A program made the position numbers and the translations under genes. Below, in pieces: positions 15,867-25,046 of a DNA stretch of 64,000 nt. The stretch covers positions 2,542,001 through 2,606,000 of the forward strand of contig NC_007802.1 in NCBI RefSeq assembly GCF_000013565.1, given 5' to 3'. The first letter of the stretch is position 1, and each line of letters begins with the position of its first letter. The notes under the pieces are model-generated. The model saw only the letters and a list, made by a program, of their open reading frames with translations, did no database searches and had not been told where the DNA came from. The DNA is from Jannaschia sp. CCS1 (GTDB taxonomy: Bacteria > Pseudomonadota > Alphaproteobacteria > Rhodobacterales > Rhodobacteraceae).

Positions 15867-18784
15867 TCCGCCGCCGTCGCGCGCCCACGCACGCCGTCAC
15901 TTGATTGGATGCGCCGCGACTTTTCGGCCTGCGCGTTATACGCGCGCTGCCATTCTGTCGGGCCGTTGGACAGCCCCACCTGCACTGCCGTCACCTTGTA
16001 TTCCGGGCAGTTCGTCGCCCAGTCGGAATGATCCGTGGTGATGACATTGGCCTGCGTATCGGGGTGGTGGAAGGTGGTGTAGACGACCCCCGGCACGACC
16101 TTGTCGGTGATCGTGGCGCGCAGGGACGTCTCTCCGGTGCGCGAGGCCAGCTTGACCCAATCGCCGTCTTTCACGCCGCGCACTTCGGCGTCATGGGGGT
16201 GGATTTCCAGCACATCCTCGGCGTGCCAGACCACGTTTTCGGTCCGCCGCGTCTGCGCGCCCACGTTATACTGCGACAGGATGCGCCCCGTCGTCAGCAA
16301 TAGCGGGAAGCGCGGCCCGGTGCGTTCTTCGGTGGCGATATATTCGGTCACGATGAACCGCCCCTTGCCGCGCACAAAACCATCGATATGCATGATCGGG
16401 GACCCGTCGGGGGCCGCGTCATTGCAGGGCCACTGCACGCTGCCACGCTCTTCCAGCATCGCATAGTTGACGTTGGCGAAGCCGGGCGTCGTCTCCGCGA
16501 TTTCATCCATGATCTGGGACGGATGGGTATAATGCCAGTCCGCGCCCATGGCCTTCGCCAGCAGCTGCGTCACCTCCCAATCGGCATAGCCGTTCTTGGG
16601 TTTCATCACCTCGCGCACGCGGTTGATGCGCCGCTCGGCATTGGTGAAGGTGCCGTCCTTCTCCAGGAACGTCGATCCGGGCAGGAAAACGTGGGCGTAA
16701 TTCGCCGTCTCGTTGAGGAACAGATCGTGGACGATGACGCATTCCATGGCTGCGAGGCCCGCCGCGACGTGGTGTGTGTCGGGGTCCGATTGCAGGATGT
16801 CCTCGCCCTGACAATACAGGCCCTTGAAGGTGCCGCCGACGGCGCTGTCGAGCATATTGGGGATGCGCAGGCCGGGCTCCGGGTCAATCTCCACCCCCCA
16901 TTTGCTCTCGAACAGCGCGCGGACCTCATCGCCTTTCACATGGCGATACCCGGGCAATTCGTGCGGGAAAGAGCCCATATCGCAAGAGCCCTGCACGTTG
17001 TTCTGGCCCCGCAGCGGGTTCACGCCAACGCCTTCGCGCCCGATATTGCCGGTCATCATCGCGAGGTTGGCGATGCCCATGACCGTGGTGGAGCCCTGGG
17101 AATGCTCGGTCACGCCGAGGCCGTAATAAATGGCACCATTGCCACCGGTGGCATAGAGGCGGGCGGCGCGGCGCAGCTCCTCCGCCGGGACGCCGGTCAG
17201 CATCTCCGTCATTTCGGGGGAATGGCGGACATCCCGGACGAATTCCGCGTATTCCTCGAACTCATTCCAGTCACACCGCTCGCGGATGAATTGCTCATCA
17301 TAGATCTTCTCATCCACGATCACATGGGCCATCGCGGTGACCACGGCCACATTGGTGCCCGGGCGCAGCGGCAAATGATGCGCCGCCTCGATATGGGCTG
17401 AGCGCACCACATCGGTCTTGCGCGGGTCGATCACGATCAGCTTAGCCCCTGCCCGCACGCGCTTTTTCAGGCGGCTGCCAAAGACCGGATGCGCGTCCGT
17501 CGGGTTCGCGCCGATGATGATGGCGACGTCCACCTGTTCAACGCTATCGAAGTTCTGCGTGCCCGCACTGGTGCCGAACGTCTGACCCAAACCGTAGCCG
17601 GTGGGCGAATGGCAGACCCGCGCGCAGGTGTCGGTGTTGTTGTTCATGAAGACGCCGCGCGCCAGCTTCTGCACAAGATAGGTCTCTTCATTCGTGCAGC
17701 GCGACGAGGTGATCACGCCGATGCTCTTGCGCCCGTGCTTTTCCTGCAAACCGCGCATCCGGTCGGCGGCAAAGCCAATCGCCTCCTCCCAGGACACCTC
17801 TTTCCAAGGCTGATCAATGCTGTCGCGGATCATCGGGTTGAGGATGCGGTCGGAATGGTTGGCATAACCGTAAGCGAACCGCCCCTTCACGCAGGAATGG
17901 CCGCGGTTCGCCTCCCCGTGCTTGTAGGGCGTCATCCGCACCAATTCGTCGCCGTTCAATTCCGCCTTGAACGAACACCCCACGCCGCAATAGGCGCAGG
18001 TCGTCACGACGGAGCGCTCGGGCGTGCCCAATTCAATGACGGATTTCTCCTGCAACGTCGCCGTCGGGCAGGCCTGCACACAGGCCCCGCAGGATACACA
18101 ATCGGAGGTCAGGAAATCACTGTCCGGCCCCCCGGCGGAAATGCGGCTATCGAACCCGCGTCCTTCCATGGTCAGGGCAAAGGTCCCCTGCACCTCTTCG
18201 CAAGCCCGGACGCAGCGTGAACACGCGATGCATTTGGCGGGATCGTAGGTGAAGTACGGATTGCTGTCGTCCTTGGGGATCCATTCCGGGTTCGGTTGGT
18301 CGCCTTTGCGGGCCTCGAAATGGTTCGCCAGCGACGCGTTCTCCGGCGCCTCATACCGCACATCGCGCAGGCCCACGGCCCCCGCCATGTCCTGCAATTC
18401 GCAATCGCCATTGGCCGCACAGGTCAGGCAATCGAGCGGGTGGTCGGAGATATACAGCTCCATCACGCCGCGACGGATCTTCTTCACCTTGCTGGACTGG
18501 GTGCGCACGACCATACCCTCGGCCACGGGCGTGGTGCAGGACGCGGGCGTGCCGCGCCGCCCCTCGATCTCCACCACACATAACCGGCAGGATCCAAACG
18601 CCTCCAGATTGTCCGACGCGCAAAGCTTCGGGATCTGCATCCCAATCTCCGACGCCGCCCGCATGACACTCGTGCCCTCGGGCACCGTCACCTCAAATCC
18701 GTCCACAGTCAGGGTCACCGGCGCGCCGTCAACGGCCTTCGTCCCCATGTCCCGATCATCCCAGGGAATAATGAAATCCTTCAT
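15863..18784 (-). CDS. fdsA: NAD-dependent formate dehydrogenase, molybdenum catalytic alpha subunit
   Basis: 973 residues; oxidises formate to CO2 at a bis-MGD molybdenum site and feeds electrons to the diaphorase unit FdsBG. Cofactor ligands in order: 2Fe-2S cysteines 55, 66, 69 and 83; a Cys/His-type 4Fe-4S region near 119-128; two ferredoxin 4Fe-4S clusters (185/188/191/195 and 229/232/235/239); the 4Fe-4S cluster of the molybdopterin domain (263/266/270/298); and the molybdenum ligand Cys391 in CARVCHSPTGYG (cysteine where E. coli FdhF has selenocysteine). A 103-bp gap with two hairpins separates it from fdsB. Length matches FdsA of Rhodobacter capsulatus-type enzymes. Confidence 0.97.
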   Translation of the reverse strand: MKDFIIPWDDRDMGTKAVDGAPVTLTVDGFEVTVPEGTSVMRAASEIGMQIPKLCASDNLEAFGSCRLCVVEIEGRRGTPASCTTPVAEGMVVRTQSSKVKKIRRGVMELYISDHPLDCLTCAANGDCELQDMAGAVGLRDVRYEAPENASLANHFEARKGDQPNPEWIPKDDSNPYFTYDPAKCIACSRCVRACEEVQGTFALTMEGRGFDSRISAGGPDSDFLTSDCVSCGACVQACPTATLQEKSVIELGTPERSVVTTCAYCGVGCSFKAELNGDELVRMTPYKHGEANRGHSCVKGRFAYGYANHSDRILNPMIRDSIDQPWKEVSWEEAIGFAADRMRGLQEKHGRKSIGVITSSRCTNEETYLVQKLARGVFMNNNTDTCARVCHSPTGYGLGQTFGTSAGTQNFDSVEQVDVAIIIGANPTDAHPVFGSRLKKRVRAGAKLIVIDPRKTDVVRSAHIEAAHHLPLRPGTNVAVVTAMAHVIVDEKIYDEQFIRERCDWNEFEEYAEFVRDVRHSPEMTEMLTGVPAEELRRAARLYATGGNGAIYYGLGVTEHSQGSTTVMGIANLAMMTGNIGREGVGVNPLRGQNNVQGSCDMGSFPHELPGYRHVKGDEVRALFESKWGVEIDPEPGLRIPNMLDSAVGGTFKGLYCQGEDILQSDPDTHHVAAGLAAMECVIVHDLFLNETANYAHVFLPGSTFLEKDGTFTNAERRINRVREVMKPKNGYADWEVTQLLAKAMGADWHYTHPSQIMDEIAETTPGFANVNYAMLEERGSVQWPCNDAAPDGSPIMHIDGFVRGKGRFIVTEYIATEERTGPRFPLLLTTGRILSQYNVGAQTRRTENVVWHAEDVLEIHPHDAEVRGVKDGDWVKLASRTGETSLRATITDKVVPGVVYTTFHHPDTQANVITTDHSDWATNCPEYKVTAVQVGLSNGPTEWQRAYNAQAEKSRRIQSSDGVRGRATAAE

Positions 18785-18831
18785 AGCCCCACACTCCCTG
18801 TTCTTCCTCGTTCCATAAACATCCCGGGGGT

Positions 18832-18869
18832 CTGGGGGCTGGCCCCCAGCTGGTCGCCGACGCAGTCGG
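18832..18869. repeat. Double hairpin between fdsB and fdsA
   Basis: Two adjacent inverted repeats: CTGGGGGC-TG-GCCCCCAG (18832-18849) and CCGAC-GCA-GTCGG (18857-18869). They lie in the only sizeable gap of the fds operon and may stabilise the upstream fdsGB mRNA or reduce read-through into fdsA. Confidence 0.6.
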
Positions 18870-18887
18870 GGAAAAACCGGTCAAATG

Positions 18888-20390
18888 TCATTCCGCCGCC
18901 TCCCGAACACCCGCAAACTCCTCAGGGAACTGCTCCAGCGCGCTCATCACCGGATACGGCGTGAAGCCCCCCAGCGCGCAGAGCGATCCGTCTTTCATTG
19001 TCTCGCACAGGTCGACCAGCAGCGGGATCGCCGTGGCGTCGCCCTCGCGGATGCGGTCGAGCGTTTCAACCCCGCGCACCGCCCCGATGCGGCAGGGGGT
19101 GCATTTCCCGCAGCTCTCAATGGCGCAGAATTCCATCGCGAAGCGCGCCATGCCAAGCATGTCCGCGCTGTCGTCAAACACCACCACGCCCGCGTGGCCG
19201 ATCAACCCGCCCGCCCCGTCAAAGGGCTCATAGGCGAACGGCGTGTCGAATTTCTCGGGCCCGAAATAAGCGCCCAGTGGCCCGCCAACCTGCACTGCCT
19301 TCACGGGGCGACCGGTGGCGCTGCCGCCCGCGATATCATTCACCAACTCGCCCAGAGGCATCCCGAAGGCCGTCTCAAACAGGCCACCATGATTCACGTT
19401 GCCCGCGATCTGGACCGGCATGGTGCCTTTGGACCGACCCAGCCCGAAGCTCGCATAATGCTCCGCGCCCTTCTCGAAGATCACCGGAACGGTCGCCAGC
19501 GAGATCACGTTATTGACCACCGTGGGCCGCCCCAGGAAGCCTTCCAGCGCGGGCAGAGGCGGCTTGGCGCGAACCACGCCGCGCTTGCCCTCAAGACTGT
19601 TCAGGAGCGAGGTTTCCTCGCCGCAGACATAGGCACCGGCCCCCACACGAACCTCGATATCAAACTCATGTTCTGAATGAAGAACGTGCCCGAGGACGTT
19701 GTTTTCACGCGTTATTTCAATGGCAGATTCCATCACTTCAATCGCATCCGGATACTCGGACCGCAGGTAGATGTAGCCCTTCGTGGCCCCCACGCCGAGG
19801 CCCGCGATCACCATGCCCTCAATCAGGCAGAACGGATCGCCCTCCATGATCATGCGGTCGGCGAAGGTGCCCGAGTCGCCCTCGTCCGCATTGCAGACGA
19901 TGTACTTCTGCGGCCCGTCGGCCTGCCGCACCGTGTTCCACTTGATGCCGGTCGGGAAGCCCGCGCCGCCTCGGCCGCGCAGGCCGGACTCGGTGACATG
20001 GGTGGTGATTTGCTCCGGCGTCATCTCCAGCGCGCGACGCAAACCTGTAAGCCCTCCGTGGGCCTCGTACTCCGCCAATGACAGCGGATCGATCACGCCG
20101 CAGCGCTGGAAGGTCAGGCGGTTCTGGCTGGCGTAGAACGGGATCTCGTCCACGGGGCCGAGGCTCTCGGCTGATCCATCCAGGATCGCCGCCACATCGC
20201 CCACGGACGCCGCGCCGTATCCGACGCGCACGCCGTCCCGCTCGACCTCCACCAGTGGCTCCAGCCAGATCATGCCGCGCGATCCATTGCGCACAACGTC
20301 GGCCCCCGCCGCTTTGAACGCGGCAGCCACCTCATCCGCCCCAAGGGCTTTTGCCGCCGCATCGCGGGGCACCCAGACCTTGATGCTCAT
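18888..20390 (-). CDS. fdsB: NAD-dependent formate dehydrogenase, NADH-binding beta subunit
   Basis: 500 residues. N-terminal thioredoxin-like region, then the NuoF-type flavoprotein: FMN/NADH-binding GLRGRGGAGFPTGIKW, CNADEGDSGTFADRM and GAGAYVCGEETSLLNSLEG, and 4Fe-4S cysteines in ESCGKCTPCRIG. It passes electrons from FdsA to NAD+. The true ATG (MSIKVWVPRD) overlaps the fdsG stop by 4 bp; the frame is open 81 codons further upstream inside fdsG, but that part is not protein-like. Confidence 0.96.
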   Translation of the reverse strand: MSIKVWVPRDAAAKALGADEVAAAFKAAGADVVRNGSRGMIWLEPLVEVERDGVRVGYGAASVGDVAAILDGSAESLGPVDEIPFYASQNRLTFQRCGVIDPLSLAEYEAHGGLTGLRRALEMTPEQITTHVTESGLRGRGGAGFPTGIKWNTVRQADGPQKYIVCNADEGDSGTFADRMIMEGDPFCLIEGMVIAGLGVGATKGYIYLRSEYPDAIEVMESAIEITRENNVLGHVLHSEHEFDIEVRVGAGAYVCGEETSLLNSLEGKRGVVRAKPPLPALEGFLGRPTVVNNVISLATVPVIFEKGAEHYASFGLGRSKGTMPVQIAGNVNHGGLFETAFGMPLGELVNDIAGGSATGRPVKAVQVGGPLGAYFGPEKFDTPFAYEPFDGAGGLIGHAGVVVFDDSADMLGMARFAMEFCAIESCGKCTPCRIGAVRGVETLDRIREGDATAIPLLVDLCETMKDGSLCALGGFTPYPVMSALEQFPEEFAGVREAAE

Positions 20391-20890
20391 GACATTGCTC
20401 CCGCGCCCTGCTGAGGCGACACCTCTGCGATCAGGCTGTCCGCGGTCACCCGACCCTTCAGCTTGCCGTCGATCATCGCCGCCGGGCCACAGGCACACAG
20501 GCCCAGGCAATAGATCGGCTCGACCGTCAAACCGCCATCCGCCGCCGTCTCTCCCCAACCCAGCCCGAGCTGTGCCAGCACCGCATCCGACATCGCATTT
20601 GCCCCCATCGCCTGACAGGCCTCGGCCCGGCAAATCTTCAGGACCCGCTTGCCCGCAGGCTTGCGGCGGAAGTCGTGATAAAAGGAAATCACCCCATGCA
20701 ATTCCGCTTCGGTGATGTTGAGCGCGGTGGCAATCAGCGCGCGCGCGTCATCAGGCACGTAACCAAAAGCCGCCTGCACATCGTGCAAGATCGGCAGCAA
20801 CGGCCCTTCCAGAGCTATGTTTTTCTGGATGATCGCGTCGACCTCCACGAGGAGGTCATCGGGTTTGGGCGGGGCGGCTGTGGCTGACAT
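20387..20890 (-). CDS. fdsG: NAD-dependent formate dehydrogenase, gamma subunit
   Basis: 167 residues, NuoE-like thioredoxin fold with a 2Fe-2S cluster bound by Cys87, Cys92, Cys128 and Cys132 (CRAEAC and CLGLC). First gene of fdsG-fdsB-fdsA-fdhD-fdsD. GGAG lies 8 bp before the ATG. The promoter region upstream contains a LysR-type box at 20965-20979. Confidence 0.95.
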   Translation of the reverse strand: MSATAAPPKPDDLLVEVDAIIQKNIALEGPLLPILHDVQAAFGYVPDDARALIATALNITEAELHGVISFYHDFRRKPAGKRVLKICRAEACQAMGANAMSDAVLAQLGLGWGETAADGGLTVEPIYCLGLCACGPAAMIDGKLKGRVTADSLIAEVSPQQGAGAMS

Positions 20891-20964
20891 GGCGGGCTCC
20901 GAACTGGTCGCCTCCTGCGTGCATCGCCTTCATTCGGAAATCAATATCGTAATTTCGTTGGTCG

Positions 20965-20979
20965 ATTGAGTTTCTCGAT
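20965..20979. promoter_or_regulatory. LysR-type T-N11-A box in the fds promoter
   Basis: ATTGAGTTTCTCGAT, a dyad with the classical T-N11-A core, 75-89 bp upstream of the fdsG start. Nearly the same box lies before the adjacent LysR gene (21970-21984), sharing ATTGAG-N3-CTC-N-AT. The shared motif identifies both as probable binding sites for that regulator. Confidence 0.65.
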
Positions 20980-21040
20980 AATGGCGAGCCTGCGCATAGC
21001 GCCTTAGCACCCTGAAAAACCTGACTATTCCTGTCAGGCC

Positions 21041-21934
21041 TCAGGCATGGGCCTTTGCCAGCGCCCGAGTCTCGGAAATCAGGGCGTTCAGCACCGGCGT
21101 ATGGGGCTCCCGATAGGGCGCGACGAGGCCCACGGCGTGGTCCATGCCCGTCCCCTCAATCTCGCGAATGACCAGATGCGGTTTGCCGCCACACAAGAAG
21201 CGCGCCATGTCGACGGGCAGGATCGTGATCCAGTCGCCCGCCTCCACATGGGCCGCCAGCACGACCGTGGAATTGCTTTCAACCTGCGCCTCGGGCGCGA
21301 TGCCTGCCGCCATGAAATATTCGTTGATGATCCGCCGGTTCTGCATGTTGGGCGTCAGAAGGCACAACCGCTCTCCAGCCAGATCGGCCCATTCGACCTT
21401 GTCCTGCATGGCAATATCGCTGTCGCGATGGGCCACGACGGTGTGACGTTCGCGGTAGAGCGGTTCCGTGGTCACACGCCCCAGAGGTTCATTGTCGAGG
21501 TAGGAGAGCCCCGCATCCGCCTCCAGATTTTCCAGCATCGACAGGATCTCTGCGGACGTTCGGCTGAGGATGGAAAAGCGGACATTGGGGTGCGCGGCCG
21601 AAAAGCGTGCGCTCAGATGCGCGGCCCAGGTGAGTGCCGTGGGGATGACGGCAAGGCGCACGATCCCGCTGAGCCCGTGGCGCGCGGTGCGCATCTCCTG
21701 CCGGAACGTCCGCGCGTCGCTGACAAGCTGGCGCGCCCAGACCAGCGCGCGTTGCCCTTCCGGCGTGAGGCCGCCGTAGCGAGAGCCCCGAAAGATCAGC
21801 TGCACGCCCAACATCTCTTCCAACTGCTTGATTCCAGTTGATAATGTGGGCTGCGTCAGGCCAAGGCTTTCCGCCGCTCGACCAAAGTGCGCTTCCCGCG
21901 CCACGGCGATGAACATTTCGAGCTTATGGATCAT
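21041..21934 (-). CDS. LysR-family regulator of the formate dehydrogenase operon
   Basis: 297 residues. N-terminal winged helix (MIHKLEMFIAVAREAHFGRAAESLGLTQPTLSTGIKQLEEMLGVQLIFRG) and a periplasmic-binding-protein-like effector domain (about 90-295). It lies directly upstream of fdsG in the same orientation with a 150-bp gap. Because its own promoter and the fds promoter carry the same T-N11-A box, it probably autoregulates and controls fds expression, perhaps in response to formate. The effector itself is inferred. Confidence 0.9.
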   Translation of the reverse strand: MIHKLEMFIAVAREAHFGRAAESLGLTQPTLSTGIKQLEEMLGVQLIFRGSRYGGLTPEGQRALVWARQLVSDARTFRQEMRTARHGLSGIVRLAVIPTALTWAAHLSARFSAAHPNVRFSILSRTSAEILSMLENLEADAGLSYLDNEPLGRVTTEPLYRERHTVVAHRDSDIAMQDKVEWADLAGERLCLLTPNMQNRRIINEYFMAAGIAPEAQVESNSTVVLAAHVEAGDWITILPVDMARFLCGGKPHLVIREIEGTGMDHAVGLVAPYREPHTPVLNALISETRALAKAHA

Positions 21935-22318
21935 AGGTGCAGCTTGGCGACCAATTACGAATAGATCAATTGAGAAACTCTATTGAAGGTCCGGCATCAT
22001 CGCGTTCCTTGCACGCATAAGGTGACCAATGTCGTCACCTCCAACACGCCCATGCATCCCTGTACCGATATCAAATCCATCCCCCGCACCCGCGCCGTTT
22101 TTGCCAGCGAGGTCCTCGCAACAGCGGCTGATACGGCGCCACCGACGCGCGGGATCTCGATCACGGCGCCGCGCGATCAGTAAAATCTATCCTATTCCGT
22201 CAATGGTCGCTACACATCGTCACTTGAACATTGCGCCCTATATTCGGGCAACGATCAAGGCGTAGGCAAAGAGACGAGCACCTTCCATGGTGCCAGAATG
22301 AAACGACAGGCGACCCCT
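21935..22318. other. Intergenic region with divergent promoters
   Basis: About 384 bp between the LysR gene (minus strand) and the RND permease gene (plus strand). It contains the LysR box at 21970-21984 near the LysR promoter. A short open frame at about 21983-22183 has no ribosome-binding site or recognisable protein. The half facing the permease is AT-richer, but I could not fix a convincing -35/-10 pair. Confidence 0.5.
21970..21984. promoter_or_regulatory. LysR-type T-N11-A box at the LysR promoter
   Basis: ATTGAGAAACTCTAT, 36-50 bp upstream of the LysR start codon. It matches the fds promoter box in both half-sites (ATTGAG and CTC-N-AT), consistent with autoregulation. Confidence 0.6.
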
Positions 22319-24391
22319 ATGACGGATACCATTGTGGCACGACGCATCAGCACAACACGCTGGCTGAAGGGGCTGCTTGCGCTTGCGATCACGCTTTTGG
22401 CGCTCTGGGGTGCGCGCGATCTGCATGTGGAGGCCGATGTTGTCGGCGCGCTGTCGGGCAACAGCGAAGGTTATCTGGCCTACGCCGCGTTCCAGGACCG
22501 GTTTCAACTGGGGGCTGCCGACGAGGCGCTGCTGGTCCGGGCGGAAGATCTGGCCGATCCCGCGGCCTTTGAGGCGCTGGAGAACCTGATCCTCGATCTG
22601 CAATTCACCGACGGCGTGGCGGAGGTTGTCAGCCTGTTCTCCCTGCCGGCCGAAGGCTCGACCACGCCCCTGATCCTCGCCAATGAAGACACCCCCCTCG
22701 CGGACAGGTTCGCGGCCTTCGCGGCAGCCGGTCCCGCCGCCGGTGCGCTGGTCACGGAAGGGCGCGATGCGGCGCTGTTGCATGTCATCGCGGTGACGGA
22801 TGCCGCGCCCGGTGATATCGCAACCGCCCTGCCCCCGTTGATTGAAGCCGCAGCCCCCCTTTCCGTCGCCCCGGTCGGTCAGGCGGAGGTGGAGCGTCAG
22901 ATCTCCAGCAACCTGATCCTTGATCAGACGCTGGTGACACCCGTCGCGGTCCTGATCTGCATCATCGTCGGCGCGCTGATCCTGCGGTCGATCCGGGCCG
23001 TGTTGGTCTGTGCGGCCCCGGCGATATGCGGCGTGTTGTGGTTCATGGGCCTGCTGGGATGGGCCGGTGAGGCGTTGGATCCGTGGCTGTCGACCCTGCC
23101 GATGCTGGTGATGGTTCTGGCCTTCGCCGACACGCTGCACCTGTTTTATGCCAGTCGAGAGGAAGGTGGCCTCGACAAAGCGGTCCATAACGTGATGCCC
23201 GCCGCCTTCATGACCTCGCTGACCTCGGCGCTGGCGCTTGCGAGCTTCGGGTTTGCGGGCAGCGACTCGCTCTGGGGTCTGGCCGTCTGGGGACCTGCGG
23301 CGGTCTTCAGCGGGTTTGCGGCGGTCTATCTTCTGTTCCCGCTGCTCAGCCGCCTGATCATCCGCAAGGAAATCAACCACCCCGCCGGGTTTTCCTACGT
23401 CATGGGACCCGCCCAAAGCGGCCTTCGGCACCCGCGCACCATGGCCGTGGTGGCCGTGGTCGTGGTGATCGGCCTGATCCCCGGGGTGAACAGCACGGAC
23501 CCTGATTTCTCCATCTCCGAGCATATTCGCGATGACGCCCCTCTGGGCCGCGATCTGACATTCATGGAGGAGGAAGGGCTGGGAAGCGCCAGCCTGTTTG
23601 TCGTGATCGACGACACCGATGGGGATCCGGGCCTGTCGCCCGCGGATGGGGATCGGATCGCCACGGTCGCATCCCTTGCGATCAGCGGGCCGGGGACGAC
23701 ATCGGACGACGCGACACCGGCAGTGCCGGAGCGGTTCCGCGCCGAGGATGGGCTGGCCGTGGCCCTGCCCGTTCTGGTGCCCCTGGGCAATGGCCCGGAG
23801 CGGTTCGAGGCAGAGCTGGACCGGCTGCGCGCAGGCATTGAGGAGGCCGGCCTGTCCGATGTGGCGCGGCTGGAGGGGCAATCGCTGCTGGCCCATGAAG
23901 TCGTGCCCGAAACGGTGGATGCGATGCGGTCGTCGTTCTACATCGCCCTCGCCGCGATTTCGCTGGTGGTGGCTCTGTCCCAACGCTCCATCGCCCTGGC
24001 GCTGTTGGCCACCGCGATCAGCGCGCTTCCGATGATGGCCATCGAGGGGGTGCTGTATCTGTCGGGGCGCGGCATGACGATGACGGCGGCCATCGCCCTG
24101 ACCGTTGCCTTCGGCATCGCAGTGGACAACACGATCCACTATCTCAACCGCTGGCGACGCTCCAACGGGCCGAAGGGCACGCGCCTCGGCGAAGCCCTTG
24201 GGCACGCAGGCCCGCCCATGGTCGCCTCCACCCTCATCATGACACTCGGTTTCGGCGCAACCTTGCTGAGCGCGACCGCCTCCATGCCGCAGTTTGGCGT
24301 TTTTGTGATCTCGGCGTTATGGATGGCCCTGATCGCGGCCCTATGGTTCCTCCCAGCCCTGATCCGCCTGGTCAGACGAAAGGAAATCTGA
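22319..24391 (+). CDS. RND/MMPL-superfamily membrane permease
   Basis: 690 residues. Single N-terminal TM helix, a periplasmic loop (about 40-190), then two clusters of TM helices. The RND signatures are visible in each half: LPMLVMVLAFADTLHLFYAS in the first and AIALTVAFGIAVDNTIHYLNRWRR in the second, each with the acidic/His residues used for proton coupling. Size and pattern fit the HpnN/MMPL-like single-protein exporters of lipids or hydrophobic compounds. The next gene starts within its stop codon and encodes a secreted protein, which may be a functional partner. An ATG 7 codons earlier is possible. Confidence 0.88.
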   Translation: MTDTIVARRISTTRWLKGLLALAITLLALWGARDLHVEADVVGALSGNSEGYLAYAAFQDRFQLGAADEALLVRAEDLADPAAFEALENLILDLQFTDGVAEVVSLFSLPAEGSTTPLILANEDTPLADRFAAFAAAGPAAGALVTEGRDAALLHVIAVTDAAPGDIATALPPLIEAAAPLSVAPVGQAEVERQISSNLILDQTLVTPVAVLICIIVGALILRSIRAVLVCAAPAICGVLWFMGLLGWAGEALDPWLSTLPMLVMVLAFADTLHLFYASREEGGLDKAVHNVMPAAFMTSLTSALALASFGFAGSDSLWGLAVWGPAAVFSGFAAVYLLFPLLSRLIIRKEINHPAGFSYVMGPAQSGLRHPRTMAVVAVVVVIGLIPGVNSTDPDFSISEHIRDDAPLGRDLTFMEEEGLGSASLFVVIDDTDGDPGLSPADGDRIATVASLAISGPGTTSDDATPAVPERFRAEDGLAVALPVLVPLGNGPERFEAELDRLRAGIEEAGLSDVARLEGQSLLAHEVVPETVDAMRSSFYIALAAISLVVALSQRSIALALLATAISALPMMAIEGVLYLSGRGMTMTAAIALTVAFGIAVDNTIHYLNRWRRSNGPKGTRLGEALGHAGPPMVASTLIMTLGFGATLLSATASMPQFGVFVISALWMALIAALWFLPALIRLVRRKEI

Positions 24392-24858
24392 TGCGACCCA
24401 TTTTGATGCTACTGGCGGCCCTTGCCGCGCCCCTGCCCCTTGCGGCCCCCGCCAATGCCGATATCCCCGGCTGGCTGTCCGGCGAGTGGCGCACCAATGC
24501 GCGCCTGACCGCACCCGATGGCGCGCGCCTGCGCATCCGGTGCACGCTGGATGCCGATACCGCCAGTGACACCAATTGGGGCGGGACGCTTGGCTGCGCC
24601 ACCGTGCAGGGCCGGTTTGAGGGGCAATGGCAGGTCGCCGTCAGCGGCGCGAACGCCAACGGCAACGTCGTGTTCTCCGGCCCGGAAAACGCCAACCTCT
24701 CAGTGTCCGGCACGATGGATGAGGCGCGGATGTCCCTGTCGTCCCCCGACGGGCAAGGGGTGGCATTTCAGCCCGGGGCGAACGGCGCATTGATCGTGGA
24801 GATGAATGCCATGGGGCCGCAACGGCTCACCGGCACGTTAACCTTTGAGTCGCGCTGA
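24391..24858 (+). CDS. Small secreted protein coupled to the RND permease
   Basis: 155 residues with a clear signal peptide (MRPILMLLAALAAPLPLAAPANA, cleavage after ANA). The mature part is predicted all-beta, with GWLSGEWRTNARLTAPDGARLRIRC and a C-terminal AMGPQRLTGTLTFESR, and contains two cysteines (IRCTLD and LGCATV) that could form a disulphide. It resembles lipocalin or DUF-type lipid-binding beta barrels only in general features. Its ATG overlaps the permease stop (TGATG), so it is translationally coupled and probably works with the permease in the periplasm. Confidence 0.72.
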   Translation: MRPILMLLAALAAPLPLAAPANADIPGWLSGEWRTNARLTAPDGARLRIRCTLDADTASDTNWGGTLGCATVQGRFEGQWQVAVSGANANGNVVFSGPENANLSVSGTMDEARMSLSSPDGQGVAFQPGANGALIVEMNAMGPQRLTGTLTFESR

Positions 24859-25046
24859 ACCCCGTCATCGCTGACCCTTATGGCCCCGCTGCGGCAGAGA
24901 CTTGGATAGTGCGTATTCGCCACACTTTGCCATTGCGTCGGGGTATTTCGTCGCCACCCCAAATCTGAGCCGGGCGGGGCGTTTCAGGCGGTTGCGTCGT
25001 CGTGCACCAACGGTAAACGTTACTCTCTGGATTGGGAGTATACGAC

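Noticed and set aside
21983-22183. 66-codon frame in the LysR/RND intergenic region
   Set aside because: No standard start codon or ribosome-binding site, and no protein-like pattern; it overlaps the LysR box.
22238-24205. 655-codon open frame on the minus strand
   Set aside because: Antisense to the RND permease; low-complexity Arg/Gly/Gln/His composition and no known domain.
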